NCBI RefSeq assembly: GCF_037975245.1
Contig: NC_092567.1
Span: forward strand, 2,517,714 to 2,581,713
Source: Apostichopus japonicus
Taxonomy: Eukaryota > Echinodermata > Holothuroidea > Aspidochirotida > Stichopodidae
Reading direction: 5' to 3'
Length of the DNA stretch: 64,000 nucleotides
The notes below the pieces were generated by a model. The model saw only the letters and a program-made list of their open reading frames with translations. It had not been told where the DNA came from and searched no databases. Shown piece by piece: positions 11,663 through 22,060 of the stretch. Numbering within the stretch: position 1 is the first letter of the stretch; each line of letters starts with the position of its first letter. Made by a program: the position numbers and the translations under genes.

Positions 11663-12470
11663 GAACGGAAAGAAATCAATATTTTAGCCAAAAATATTAG
11701 TTCAAAACTACGAAAAATTGCCAAGAGAAAGGGGAATGAGGACATAGAGTGTTGGATTAAATATATTAATAACCATGTCTGGTATTGCAGTCGAAATTGT
11801 GGAAAAGATCCCTCAATGTTACTCGAAATGTGGATATCTCTTTCTCACCACATAACAGGTAAACATTTTTGGCATGATGATGTAACGTGTTCAGACATTC
11901 AAAGAATGTTGCCACCAACCTATTGATTCAGAGATCAGTCGTCGCAAGAGATGGTTAGTGGAGGGCTCGCCTGCACATAATGCTCTCAACAAAATTATAT
12001 TGAGCAAACGTCTATTGAATGACCCCAAATATTTGGCAGAATTTATGCATACTGGGGCATTAGAGGTCTACCATAATGTAGTTTTGAAGTATGCCCCTAA
12101 GAGGCTTAAATTTGATTACCCGTATATGTCTGCTAGACTCAAATTAGCTGCCATGGACCACAATCATAATGTGGGAAGGTCCCATGCCGTTGTTCAGCAG
12201 CCTCGAACAGGTTCTAGTGTAAAAGGGGAACTTCAGTTTAAGAAGTCTTATTCTAAAATTCAGAAGCAGTGGGTGGTCAAACTAATTTATAAAAAGAAAA
12301 GTTATGAGTATCTGTCTACAATGATGGCAGGGGTTATCAAACGGAAACAAGAACGAAGGATTGGGGCCATTGAGCAAGCCCCTGCCCCAATATTGCTCCT
12401 GTGCCTGCACCAGAGAAGGAAGAAATGGTTGCAAAGCATTCATCCAGATTTTAATGTTGTACATGGCTAA
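11663..12470 (+). pseudogene. Frameshifted copy of a repetitive transposon-like protein family
   Basis: The first frame (11663-11926) reads INILAKNISSKLRKIAKRKG, then IECWIKYINNHVWYCS, MLLEMWISLSHHITGKHFWH. After a frameshift near 11915 the second frame runs on as RRKRWLVEGSPAHNAL, then LSKRLLNDPKYLAEFMHTG, ALEVYHNVVLKYAPKRLKF, ARLKLAAMDHNHN. I recognise this layout from an abundant uncharacterised family found in cnidarian, fish and echinoderm genomes ('LAKN...K', 'W..SI.NH.W.C', 'HTG.LE.YH...LKY.PKR', 'ARTQLA.LDHN'). Such copies look like degenerate RNase H-fold transposase relatives, but that link is inference. The N-terminal half is missing or unreadable. The single frameshift suggests moderate age. 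Confidence 0.7.
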
Positions 12471-13187
12471 GCCTTCTTTTGGGTGCTCTTTAAACAAGTA
12501 CAGCAATATATAGTATATCCTTGCCATATAGTTATCTACTCTAGTGTACATATTTAAATGACTTCAACCTATTGCATAACTTAAATTGTATTATATTCAC
12601 CTTAACAGTAACGAAGTGCAAAGATGACATTCACTTGATGTGAAGGATCTCTCATGTTTTCATAACCTGCATGGTGAGGATTTTATTTTGTACTAAATTC
12701 ATTCTTTCTTTCAATGTGCCAATGCACATATCAGAAGTATTATTAGTAGAGCAGCTTCAATGTACTGTACTAAACGTCCGTCCAGTCCATTTTTTTCCAA
12801 TTTACTACGTACAGTAGTGTCTTTCATTCTAAGGACAGACCATTGACAAAAGTATAATAAATATTTATATATAGAGATAGAATTTTCTGTTGTTCAAGTA
12901 CTTTTTCTGTTCATGAGTAGTATTATACTTTGGAAAAAGAAATGAAGGTTGAATACAGCTTCCAGACATCTTGAACAGTCCGAGGAAAAGTTCAAGGATT
13001 AGGGTGATGGATTTGCAAAATTTATGTGTTATAAAGGGTCATATATGTGAAATGCTGCTATCTTTGGCAAAGCATTGAACTCTTGGGAGTACCGATGGCT
13101 TATAGAAAAATATGTTCTCAAATGCGAAGGCTAACATATCAACAAATGAGTACCAAGTATGTACCACTTTACTGCAATGGCCAAATT
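12471..13187. other. No gene seen
   Basis: AT-rich sequence downstream of the transposon-like pseudogene. No exon or terminal repeat that I can support. Confidence 0.4.
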
Positions 13188-14214
<1,027 letters not shown>

Positions 14215-14600
14215 TCACGAATACATTTTGTTGTGGTTACTGAAACGTAAGCGGGAACAAGAACCTGTTTCACCTACATAATTACCCGCTTTGCAAAATA
14301 CACTGTAGAATATGTAAATGTCATTGTTAGAACCACAAGAGAGGGAAGGGGATCTTAGACCATGGTCAACATTTGTAATGTTAACCACGGTGCCCGGGCT
14401 AATATGGGGGAATATTTGGCACCGAAGTTTCCTCAACGGAAATTACCTGCTGAGGTGGAAACTGGGTCAAGGAGTGTGGAGGAAGTGGGTAGAAATCTAA
14501 GGGTGGGGTTGACGGAAAGCTATAGCATGAGGGTACCTTAAACGTTTCTCCTGCAGAACTGATCGTCTTGGAATAAGGCAAAATTCCGTTTGATAGAGCT
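14215..14600 (-). pseudogene. GIY-YIG endonuclease and linker part of the Penelope-like element
   Basis: The frame ending at 14215 reads KLRCQIFPHISPGTVVN, then LSCGSNNDIYIFYSVFCKAG and NYVGETGSCSRLRFSNHNK. This matches the Penelope-like layout: an Rxx-C-x-x-x-PHI block, a 'C.S.NVIY' strand, then 'YVGETG...R...H', the GIY-YIG core. The upstream piece at 14440-14600, in another frame (TFKVPSCYSFPS), resembles the 'K-VP-x-V-x-x-x-P' linker. The endonuclease normally makes the target nick for integration; here it is truncated and separated from the RT by frameshifts. Confidence 0.75.
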
Positions 14601-14817
14601 CTTGAAGGATCTCATGTAGTTTTGTAGTCTGTTTTGATAGTTTTTTTGTAGTTTTTTAATAAGTCCTCACGGTTCAATTTGTCGGCTTAGAAATACCATG
14701 TCTAATTAAAATGAAGGAGGTATCCGACGTTCGAGAAATTACCAGTTAAAATGGATACCTGGTGCCCATAATTACATTGGTCGGAGCATATGTTTGAGTA
14801 TAAGTCAGTGGCTGTAA

Positions 14818-15330
14818 GCTTCGTTTCGTTTCGTTTATTTCACTTTTTTTCTTTTTTACAATTACATTCACAATAATGTATAATACCAATGTCAAAGAAA
14901 GAAAAAAAGCATGGAAAATCTGTGCAGATTCACCATGAAAAAAATAAATACAATACGCTAATTCCCCCTCCCCCCTCCCCCACTTCCCAAACGGGAAGCA
15001 CAAGTAGCATTATTAAATGTGATAACTTTAACGCATATATTACAAATCATTGTTTAACAAATATAGCTTCAGATGCTTTATGAATATTGATAAGGTTGGT
15101 GATTTTTTAAGTTTGGGTTCGAGAGTATTCCAAAATGTGGCACCAGTAAATCTTACAGACTTAGTATTTAAAACTAATCGTGGGTAATCCAAATGAATGG
15201 CAGTTGAGTGTCTAGTGTTATAACTATGGAGTTGATTATTTAAATTAAAAAAAGACTTAAACGGAGGTGGAAGTAAATCATGAAGATATTTGAAAACAAA
15301 GCAATAGAATTATTGAGACTATATGGCCAG
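14818..15330 (-). mobile_element. 5'-truncated non-LTR retrotransposon (LINE) fragment inserted in the Penelope-like element
   Basis: A 90-codon open stretch (15309 to 15040) encodes the C-terminal end of a LINE reverse transcriptase protein: FKYLHDLLPPPFKSFF, then LHSYNTRHSTAIHL, VRFTGATFWNTLEPKLKK and IKHLKLYLL before the TAA. The 'H-x-YNTR' and 'F-x-G-x-x-x-WN-x-L-x-x-x-x-K' motifs are typical of Jockey/CR1-superfamily ORF2 tails. The 3' end runs to about 14818 and finishes in an (aacga)n-like tail. An aagct-like word occurs on both sides and may be a short target duplication. It interrupts the Penelope frame between VYYKL and a downstream TDLYSN block, so it arrived later. Confidence 0.75.
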
Positions 15331-15369
15331 ACAAAATACATATGAATATCAGAGCTTATAATAGACCGG

Positions 15370-15545
15370 AGTGGTGAAGGAATTACTATCCAACTTGACC
15401 AGAACATCTAGAAATGACATTTGGTGTTTAGAAACTTCGACAGAAAATGTAATGCTCTCATGGAAGGACTTAAAGACTTAAAGGAATCTTCACCATGTGG
15501 CCAGACTAAAACAATATGGTCAATGTAGCTATACTAATGTTGTGG
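15370..15545 (-). pseudogene. RT palm fragment of the Penelope-like element
   Basis: The minus strand reads SYIDHIVLVWPHGEDSF, where the family has the catalytic Y-x-DD box; the second Asp is His here, so the active site is lost. After a frameshift it continues ITFSVEVSKHQMSFLDVLV and SFTTPVYYKL, matching the 'F-T-x-E-x-S...FLDV-x-V...T-x-x-Y-x-K' segment that follows the active site in these RTs. Confidence 0.75.
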
Positions 15546-15586
15546 GGAGGTGGATAGCATCTTCTGTCCCAAATCGTGCATGTAAA

Positions 15587-15778
15587 TTATTGGGGTAAGA
15601 TGGTGATTTGGAGATAATATTTCCCATAAATATACTTGTTACTTAATATCAATCGTAAAATAGGACCAAGATCATCAGCTAATGTGGGGTTCATGGCATA
15701 CTCACGAAGAAAATGTTGACAAGCGATCAAATGTGTAGTGTCTTGTATACAAGAAGGAAATTGGTCTAGCAAAGGGGA

Positions 15779-15780
<2 letters not shown>
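15587..15780 (-). pseudogene. RT fingers fragment of the Penelope-like element
   Basis: The frame ends in a block [18 protein letters not shown], then [18 protein letters not shown] and [15 protein letters not shown]. The 'IxDTTxxI', 'A-C-x-x-F-L-x-x', 'L-x-x-x-L-x-x-N-x-Y-x-x-x-G-x-YYLQ' succession is the Penelope-type RT region just before the active site. The 'DV-x-SLYTNIP' strand expected between the first two blocks is missing. The N-terminal side runs straight into a (TA)n array. Confidence 0.72.
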
Positions 15781-15819
<39 letters not shown>

Positions 15820-15820
15820 T

Positions 15821-15858
<38 letters not shown>

Positions 15859-15866
15859 ATAGATAT

Positions 15867-15909
<43 letters not shown>

Positions 15910-15951
15910 TAGATATAGGTAGATATATATTTATATATATATATATATAAT

Positions 15952-16004
<53 letters not shown>
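15781..16004. repeat. Imperfect (TA)n array with 'gatagata' interruptions
   Basis: About 220 bp of (TA)n broken by gatagata, aaagatagatata and aggtagatat interruptions. Confidence 0.95.
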
Positions 16005-16008
<4 letters not shown>

Positions 16009-16040
16009 CAATCAATAAAGAATAACACACCCGAAAAATT

Positions 16041-16076
16041 CCACTTCACGACCGGTTTCGTCCTTTTGGGGGGGGG
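16041..16076 (-). other. Degenerate hammerhead-like motif
   Basis: On the minus strand, aaaaggacgaaaccggtcgt includes the 3' half of stem II (GGAC) and GAAAC, matching the related units at 21239 and 21446. The CUGAUGA half is replaced by a run of C, so this copy could not fold as a ribozyme. Confidence 0.45.
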
Positions 16077-16080
16077 GCAG

Positions 16081-16581
16081 AATAAATGAAAATATGTACA
16101 GTGCAAACTGATATATAATACGTGTTCATTCAAATCTTGGGCCCAAGTAAATCATATAATATATATGTATTTACTTAAAGTGGCATCGCGCAGTACCGGT
16201 ATGTTTAATTATTACTTGATGGCTAAGTTAGGGCTAAGTTCTTTAATCTTTGGTGGTCCTGTAGAGATTAATACTTTTCAGTGGCTGAGTAGATCCAGCA
16301 TTGTCTTTAAGGTTGAGATTCACGAACAGCTCCAGATATAAGTTGCGTTGCGTTATGCCCTTTATTTTTTTTTTGTATTTGCTTTAATAAATAAGTTTCT
16401 GTAGGGCGAGACCGATATGACTATATTCATCCACAGGCTGTTTTCAAAACGTGTATTGTACTCCGTTTAGGTGAGCTCCAAACTGTGATACACTGCATAA
16501 CAGTAGGCGGGTCAGAACTATAATATATGTTCCATTCATAACTACAATATAGGTTCCATTCAGTTCCTCAAAAGAAAGAAG
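16081..16581. other. No gene seen
   Basis: Poly-G run at the left edge, then AT-rich DNA. It probably includes the 3' UTR of the immunoglobulin-domain gene that ends at 16582 on the minus strand. No clear poly(A) signal was identified. Confidence 0.35.
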
Positions 16582-16691
16582 CTAAGAATACAAACCAAAG
16601 AACACCAAAACTACTGTTATTGGAAAAAATATGAAACTCCCTGTATAGATGGAATCGGCTGAATCTGTGCCTGTGTCCACGGAGAACCTTT
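16582..16691 (-). CDS. Ig-domain surface protein, last exon: hydrophobic C-terminal anchor
   Basis: Acceptor (tttcttttgcag) opens a phase-1 exon of 110 bp ending in TAG. It encodes ERFSVDTGTDSADS followed by a hydrophobic stretch IYTGSFIFFPITVVLVFFGL and YS at the end. There is no cytoplasmic tail. A small-residue cluster (TDSADS) followed by about 20 hydrophobic residues at the extreme C-terminus is the layout of a GPI-anchor signal; a tail-less single-pass anchor is the alternative. Either way the protein should sit on the outer cell surface. Confidence 0.75.
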
Positions 16692-16830
16692 CTGCAAAAG
16701 AAATTAAAATAACCTTGTTACGAACAACCATTGATATACTTGCATGTAAAATAGTGTGTAGTACATTTGCCTGAAGTATCAATAAATTCGACTCATAGAA
16801 ACAGGGTTAAATTTATTTTCAGCCTCTTAC

Positions 16831-17181
16831 CGTAGGATATTCTGATCTTCTTTTCCGGATAATTCATTGCGGAAGCCCCTACACCCAAAGCACGACATGT
16901 TATGAACATGTCCTTGCTATAGCTGAAAGACTCAGATAATTGAAACACAGCAGACGTACGGACCGAGTATCTATTGTTTCTTCCATCGGTAGAGTTTGTA
17001 TGGCTTCGTAGTTCCAATCCTTGTGGGAAATTGTTTTCAATGTGTAACGTAAGCTGCGGATAGACCTCGTAGACCTTACATGTTAAGTTGAAGTATGCAG
17101 TATTCTTGTTAATGTTAACAATACAAGGTTGTGTATTTTGTGGACAGCCATCGACCAGTAGGAAAGGTGGCGATGGAGAAA
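16831..17181 (-). CDS. Ig-domain surface protein, membrane-proximal Ig-like domain exon
   Basis: A 351-bp exon with phase 1 at both ends, acceptor ctttctttcag, donor gtaagag. It encodes a linker VSPSPPFLLVDGCPQ, then a domain with FNLTCKVYEVYPQLTLHIE (first Ig-type Cys) and MFITCRALGVGASAMNYP (second Cys) closing with KIRISYG. There is no classical Trp between the cysteines, so it is a divergent Ig fold. Sequons NLT and NST are present. Symmetric 1-1 phase is typical for Ig-domain exons. Confidence 0.78.
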
Positions 17182-17894
17182 CTGAAAGAAAACGAACAAA
17201 TTTCCATATATGTATTAAATGTATGGAAGTTCTCTTTATTTCAGGATTCTTCAATCGATATTTTTCTAAAGACAAAGATATAGCGTTTGTGAAAGCTAAA
17301 TTCTTTGGCACTCAATAGACATCATATCAGAGGGGAGTAAATACAATAGACATATTTTCCTCAAAGTGGTCTCCATAATATAAATGTTTTTAAATAAGTA
17401 TTTTTAATACACCTCCTTCTGCCTAGATTCAACTGCTTTTTCGAAATACGGCACTTTTAATCAGTTTTACAACTCAATTGGACAACCCTGCTTGTGAACA
17501 AACCTCTCACTAATAATAGAAGATAAACACAAACGAAGAAGTATGACATAAGCTCAGACCTCCGTACCATTTTCCTTAGCCTGTATTCTGGATTGATTGA
17601 ACGATCGGTCAAAAGCTTTAGGCTTTATTGATAGAAGAAAGCAAGACCTAATTCGATTGAATAATAACAGGAACTATACAAATGATTAGTTAATTGATGG
17701 TAGCGTTCTACTGACATGTTGACATATGTAGCAATTAATCATGGGTATAATTCCTTATTCGATCCTTGAAATTAAAACTCTTGCCAGAATATTATAACTT
17801 CATGATGATTTCATTTCTCTATACCTCTTCAACTCATCAACGCAATAATATTCATCAAATGCTACATATGCCCAAGTAATTAAATTCCGCTTAC

Positions 17895-18533
17895 CTAATA
17901 CGATCAATGTTATTTCATAAGCACCATAGTTCTCTCCATCATAGAATTTACATCTGTATATTCCTTCAGATGTTATATCTACTTGTTTCACAACTAGAGT
18001 ACTTCTTTCAGTAGCATACCACTGTGAGTTTCCAATAGGTAAATGTTGTCTGTTACCGTCATAAAACATAACAACCTCTGTCTTGTTCCCAGTTATTTTT
18101 TCCCAGATAAAGGTAGAAGGTTCCGTATTCTCCCCACACAATAGTATAGCTCGACTGTTTATTTGGTAGTATTTAGTGTTGCCGCCATTAGACTCCCAGC
18201 CATCAGAGTTATCAATGAATATGCTAGATTGTAAGACACGTGTACCTATGGCGGCTCCTCTTGCTTCGCAGACAAGCTGAGTTAGAGGTTCTTCAATATA
18301 TTTATTATATTCAATACTTGACATGAAGATGGTTAATGTTCCATCAGATTCCTCTGTGTCATTGACTGATATTGTCTCGTTGTAGCCTACGTGTTTAATG
18401 TACCATCTCAGTTCAACAGCTGGTTCTGTACATCCAATGGAACAACCCAAACGTTGAAAACTATCAAAATCTACCAAACAGGTGGTTTGGCCCTTACAAT
18501 AGTTTATCAATGGAAACTCTCCTTCACAATTAG
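17895..18533 (-). CDS. Ig-domain surface protein, exon encoding two Ig-like domains
   Basis: A 639-bp exon (213 codons), phase 1-1, acceptor ctttaaatacag and donor gtaagc. The first domain has several extra cysteines (NCEGEFPLINYCKGQTTCLV, LGCSIGCTEPAVELRWYIKH) and ends LTQLVCEARGAAIG. The second is canonical: ILLCGENTEPSTFIWEKI, then STLVVKQVDITSEGIYRCKF, with C-x-W-x-(D/S)-x-G-x-Y-x-C, ending YEITLIVLG. Sequons NET and NDT lie in the first domain and NKT in the second. Two domains fused in one exon suggests loss of an intron. The extra cysteines point to a disulfide-rich first domain. Confidence 0.82.
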
Positions 18534-18926
18534 CTGTATTTAAAGAGTGAAAATGGGTTATTAACAAAGTATATCATAAGTAAGGGATTCGTTTTACGAC
18601 GTTAATATTAGCTTTTATGTACTCATAATTTGTGTTCATGTTCCTTTTCTTTTGTGCAAAACTAATTGTTACTTTTGTCATTTTTCCTATATAGAAGAAT
18701 CATTACACAACATCGTGTAGTCTGGCGATTGAAAAAAGAATTTGGAAGAAAAATTTGCACCTTCCACGTCATTGAAAACTTCAAAAAGGGACTTCGCACA
18801 TGCATACTGACGGAAGAATCACAAGGTGACGTGTTCGTGATTATTGAAATAATGTGGAGAATTATGAAATACTGAGGTGCTAACTTTGGTCATAGGCCAA
18901 CCCCTCTGACAAATACATCATCTTAC

Positions 18927-19250
18927 CGTGTGCATATACAACGACCAGGTGTATTTCTGATATGCTGGAATTCTTGTTGAAAGACAGCACTTTGTAAGTA
19001 CCCTCCTCATTCTTTGAAACATCAAAAATAATCAGAGAACCATTGTTGTCGATAGTGTAGCTTGCATCAACAAAGCCATAGCCCGAAATTGGTGGGACGA
19101 TCCCTTGTTCAAATCTGATTAAAGGAATGCTATCAGACACATTCTTGTACCAGTAAACGTTGTAGGTGTTCACATCAAAGTCACATTTTAATACTGCACT
19201 TCCTCCTATTTCAACATATTGAGGAGACTGGCAAATCGCACAAACACAGC
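18927..19250 (-). CDS. Ig-domain surface protein, N-terminal V-like domain exon
   Basis: A 324-bp exon, phase 1-1, acceptor ttttacccacag and donor gtaaga. It reads CVCAICQSPQYVEIGGSAVL, then KCDFDVNTYNVYWYKNV (first Cys and core Trp of a V-type Ig fold). It continues GSLIIFDVSKNEEGTYKVLS and IHLVVVYAHG. The usual 'D-x-G-x-Y-x-C' is EEGTYKV here: the second disulfide Cys is Val. A CxCAIC cluster at the start may supply an alternative partner. This is the distal domain of the protein. Confidence 0.8.
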
Positions 19251-20244
19251 CTGTGGGTAAAAGTAAAACACGATTTATGTTAATAAACTTCCAAGCAGCT
19301 TCCTATTATATCTACACTTTTGATCTTTGAACTTTTGATCTTGAAGTTCGCACTTTCAAGTAAATTAGCACAGGTTATTTTGAATTAAGTACCTTTTTCC
19401 AATTTTGGTGGCATTGACAATCTAAAAACCTCTATATATCCGATTACTTAATATTTATTTCAATCGTGCAGTGCAATGGACAAACGTTTACGCAGATACT
19501 TAGTTTGACCAGTTAACATGCTATATGGGTATGTATAATCGACGTGTTGATACTATAAATGCAATATAATTTAAACATATATAAAAAGTATTAATGACCT
19601 TCAGCCTAGAATTAAATTACCATAACAGTTGTGGACCGTCCGCCTCCCACGGCCCAACCCCCTCCCACGGCCCCCAACCCGCCACTTTTTTGTCGAGCTC
19701 AAACAAAGTATTTATTGGCACAACTTTGTGTTTAGAGCTATAATTATTAGACCTTCTTTGTAGTCTAAATATGCATTGGATTGCAACATTTTGACGTCTA
19801 ACTTTATCTTGTGAGCACCCCATACCCAATAACATAAACCGGCTTCTATGACCCCAGTTTAAGTTCTTTATTGGACACTAGTTCTTCCATAAAGGTTCAT
19901 ACCCATACTTAAATCAGTTTGAATATATTGACTTTTGCTAGCACAATTTGGCCTTAGAACTGCTTACACAAATTACAATCTAAACAAGCCTCAGAACGCA
20001 CCGTTTAAACCATTTAGTTTCCATGAGAGAGAACCTCTTTACTCCCACCTACATGGGAGTCAGCTCCCATTATCCTAGGGCAGCACTATCTCCTATAAAA
20101 CCCTGCACTTTCCTCTGGCCCTTTCATAAAGCTTCAGCCCCCAATCTAAACCAGTTAAAGTACATTTTCTTTTACCTAACATTAACTTGGTGCTGCCATT
20201 GAAACGATATAAGAGATGATACAAACATTTAAAAAACATCTTAC
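19251..20244. other. Intron of the Ig-domain gene; nothing else seen
   Basis: About 1 kb between the signal-like exon and the V-like exon. No further exon, repeat or RNA recognised. Confidence 0.45.
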
Positions 20245-20300
20245 CAAACAGACCGATGATTATTAATACGTTCAGGTAAAAAGCGACGACTGGAGGTAAC
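20245..20300 (-). CDS. Candidate signal-peptide exon of the Ig-domain gene
   Basis: Acceptor (atcacttcag) and donor (gtaaga) bound a 56-bp stretch reading LPPVVAFYLNVLIIIGLF plus one base. This phase fits the V-like domain exon exactly (completing Gly before CVCAIC). The hydrophobic core is typical of a secretion signal. No in-frame ATG lies in it, so the start codon must be on an upstream exon not found; a SINE occupies the presumed intron at 20350-20590. Confidence 0.5.
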
Positions 20301-20349
20301 CTGAAGTGATGATTATAGAAAATGGAACTATGTATGCATGTATTGTATG

Positions 20350-20590
20350 TATTTAGATTCTCCTGCAAGCAGGAACTCGCGAAGAAGCCATCATTGGCAT
20401 ATCAAAACCTCAAGCTGACCGAAGTCAGTCTCTTAGATTCATATTTAACGTCCATGATTATGAATTTTTAATTGTCAACAACTCCGTCACTGGACGACAT
20501 ACATTAATCTTGGAGTGACTCGAACTCGGGACCTCATGATTGGAAGGCACCGGCGTTAACCACTGAGCTAACACTCCTATAACTAGAAAA
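20350..20590 (-). mobile_element. tRNA-derived SINE
   Basis: On the minus strand the head shows an A-box (TTAGCTCAGTGGTTAACGC) and a B-box-like GAGTTCGAGTC, a tRNA-type pol III promoter. A body with ggacgttaaatatgaatcta, gactgacttcggtcagctt and gagttcctgcttgcaggag follows. The body recurs in the opposite orientation at 57617-57757 and in its tandem copy. The palindromic-looking 'gactgacttcggtcagctt' and 'cctgcttgcagg' can form small hairpins. Confidence 0.82.
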
Positions 20591-21219
20591 GAAAGGACAT
20601 TGGAACTTTGATATAACAGTTATCATCCAGCATCAGACTATGGATTTTTTAATACAAAAATGTGACACAAGGATGAGCCTCATCGTGAGCAATGTAAATG
20701 GTCTTTGGAATATCAAATTTATCTTTCCATGCCACAAGTGATGGTTTGGAACTATTTCTGATCAATTGTTGGCATTGATTGGAAATATGCCTTAAAACAG
20801 AACTTACGTTATCTTGACTATAGTTGCAATTTCTAATATTGATTTGCTGATGTTAGTCTCAGTTGTAGGAGTAAGGCTTGATACCGTTGAGCACTTTGAG
20901 AAGTTTGTCACATATCTCTGTGGTTCAGCTTTTTCTGCAGAAAAAATAACATATAACATAACATAGCCTCATTGGTTGTAAACAACTTAAAGCAATGACT
21001 TCACTGTCCTGCCAGGTTTTCATCCACATGGAGTTAAAATATATAGGCCCACCATGACAGTTAAAAAGCACTTCAGAGTTCCACGACTGAACATATATCA
21101 AGAACGGTGTTGACAAAATTGGTAAAACTGTCTTTAATTAAGTCTTCAATACACCATAAGGCACTGATCTCGCAGGTTATACACATGTATAAATTATTAA
21201 AGACCATGCACTCACCAGA
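20591..21219. other. No gene seen
   Basis: AT-rich upstream flank of the Ig-domain gene. The missing first exon could be here, but no ATG-bearing exon with fitting phase was found. Confidence 0.35.
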
Positions 21220-21238
21220 AAAATTCGACCTCATGACC

Positions 21239-21263
21239 GTTTCGTCCTATTGGGACTCATCAG
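21239..21263 (-). ncRNA. Hammerhead ribozyme-like core, intact core sequence
   Basis: The minus strand reads CTGATGA (21263-21257), a stem GTCC/GGAC closed by loop CAATA, then GAAAC (21243-21239). These are the invariant core elements of the hammerhead ribozyme with the classic GUCC/GGAC stem II. The following CGGTC...GGTCG can form a short stem III. A stem I is suggested by TTCAC and GTGAG, but the expected NUH cleavage triplet is not clear, so activity is uncertain. Confidence 0.6.
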
Positions 21264-21445
21264 GTGAAGGTAGGAATAGAACTGTACTAGTGGACCACAG
21301 TGCATATTAAGCGGTGTGTTTAACTGTCAACGAGAGCGTTTACACACATTTATTAGCGTTTACACATTTATTATTATTATTGTCGTTATTATTATTATAT
21401 TAAATTCATGAAAATCAACGTAACTAAAATTCCACTTCACGACCG

Positions 21446-21472
21446 GTTTCTTCCTTTTGGGCGAAGTTACGC
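21446..21472 (-). other. Degenerate hammerhead-like core, second tandem unit
   Basis: GAAAC (21450-21446) with a damaged stem II (GGAA instead of GGAC) and CTTCG in place of CUGAUGA. Clearly related to the unit at 21239 but inactive in sequence. Confidence 0.5.
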
Positions 21473-21544
21473 GTCGTATAAATGGCTGTGTTAACTGTCA
21501 ATGAGAGCGTACATTTCATATATTACATTTATCAAAAATTACAT

Positions 21545-21655
21545 AGCCTATTTGAGTAGGGTGTCCGCATATAAAGCGGCAGGCCCGGGTTTGAATCCCG
21601 GTGGAAGATGGCATTTTTTTCACTGTTCTGGATTTTCCAACTCAGTACAATTTCA
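21545..21655 (+). mobile_element. tRNA-like SINE head, copy 1
   Basis: gtccgcatataaagcggca forms an anticodon-like arm (CCGC, 7-nt loop, GCGG). It is followed by a perfect T-arm: ccggg, tttgaat, cccgg (B-box). Downstream is a short unique tail ending in a (TA)n run. A near-identical copy lies at 21834-21940. Confidence 0.7.
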
Positions 21656-21656
21656 G

Positions 21657-21772
<116 letters not shown>

Positions 21773-21833
21773 ATGGAAGACTTAATGGAAGACTTAATTG
21801 AATTACATTGAATTACATACATATATTACAAAG

Positions 21834-21939
21834 CTAATTTGAGTAGAGTGTCCGCATATAAAGCGGCAGGCCCGGGTTTGAATCCGGGTGGAGGATGGAA
21901 TTTTTTTCACTGTTCTGCATTTTCCAACTCAGTACAATT

Positions 21940-21940
<1 letters not shown>
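21834..21940 (+). mobile_element. tRNA-like SINE head, copy 2
   Basis: Repeats the unit at 21545 with a handful of differences, including the same anticodon-like arm and B-box. The tail tttttttcactgttctg and the (TA)n tract are also repeated, so SINE plus (TA)n was probably duplicated as a block or inserted twice. Confidence 0.7.
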
Positions 21941-21984
<44 letters not shown>

Positions 21985-22060
21985 AGCTTGTCTATGTGTG
22001 TGTAGGAGAAGGGGGGGGGGTGGTGGATTCCTTCTTTGCCACCAGGTTCTGCACTGTACC
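21941..22060. repeat. (TA)n array and poly-G run
   Basis: Short (TA)n tract to about 21980, then a G-run near 22012. No coding content. Confidence 0.85.

Larger units (their letters stand above)
14215..16080 (-). mobile_element. Penelope-like retroelement remnant (RT plus GIY-YIG), minus strand, interrupted
   Basis: From high to low coordinates the minus strand shows pieces in the order expected for a Penelope-like element: reverse transcriptase fingers (15587-15780), palm (15370-15545), a thumb/linker piece and a GIY-YIG endonuclease (14215-14436). All pieces are frameshifted. A LINE fragment sits between palm and linker, and a (TA)n array lies at the 5' side. A hammerhead-like motif at 16041-16076 on the same strand lies just beyond the array. 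Hammerhead ribozymes are known in the terminal repeats of these elements, so I include it as the likely 5' end. The copy is clearly dead. Confidence 0.8.
21220..21530. repeat. Two tandem units, about 207 bp apart, each with a hammerhead-like core
   Basis: Unit 1 (from about 21220) and unit 2 (from about 21427) share a conserved block on each side: aaaattc(g/c)ac at the start with the gtttc core, and taactgtcaa(c/t)gagagcgt at the end. The related motif at 16041 shares only the first block. The spacing of the GAAAC boxes (21239 and 21446) is 207 bp. Confidence 0.7.

Noticed and set aside
20925-21116. Upstream exon of the Ig-domain gene
   Set aside because: No hydrophobic signal, no phase-2 donor and no Ig features.
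21545-21655. Functional tRNA gene
   Set aside because: The anticodon and T arms are good but no acceptor stem closes, and a near-identical copy lies 290 bp away with the same tail, so it is a SINE-like repeat.
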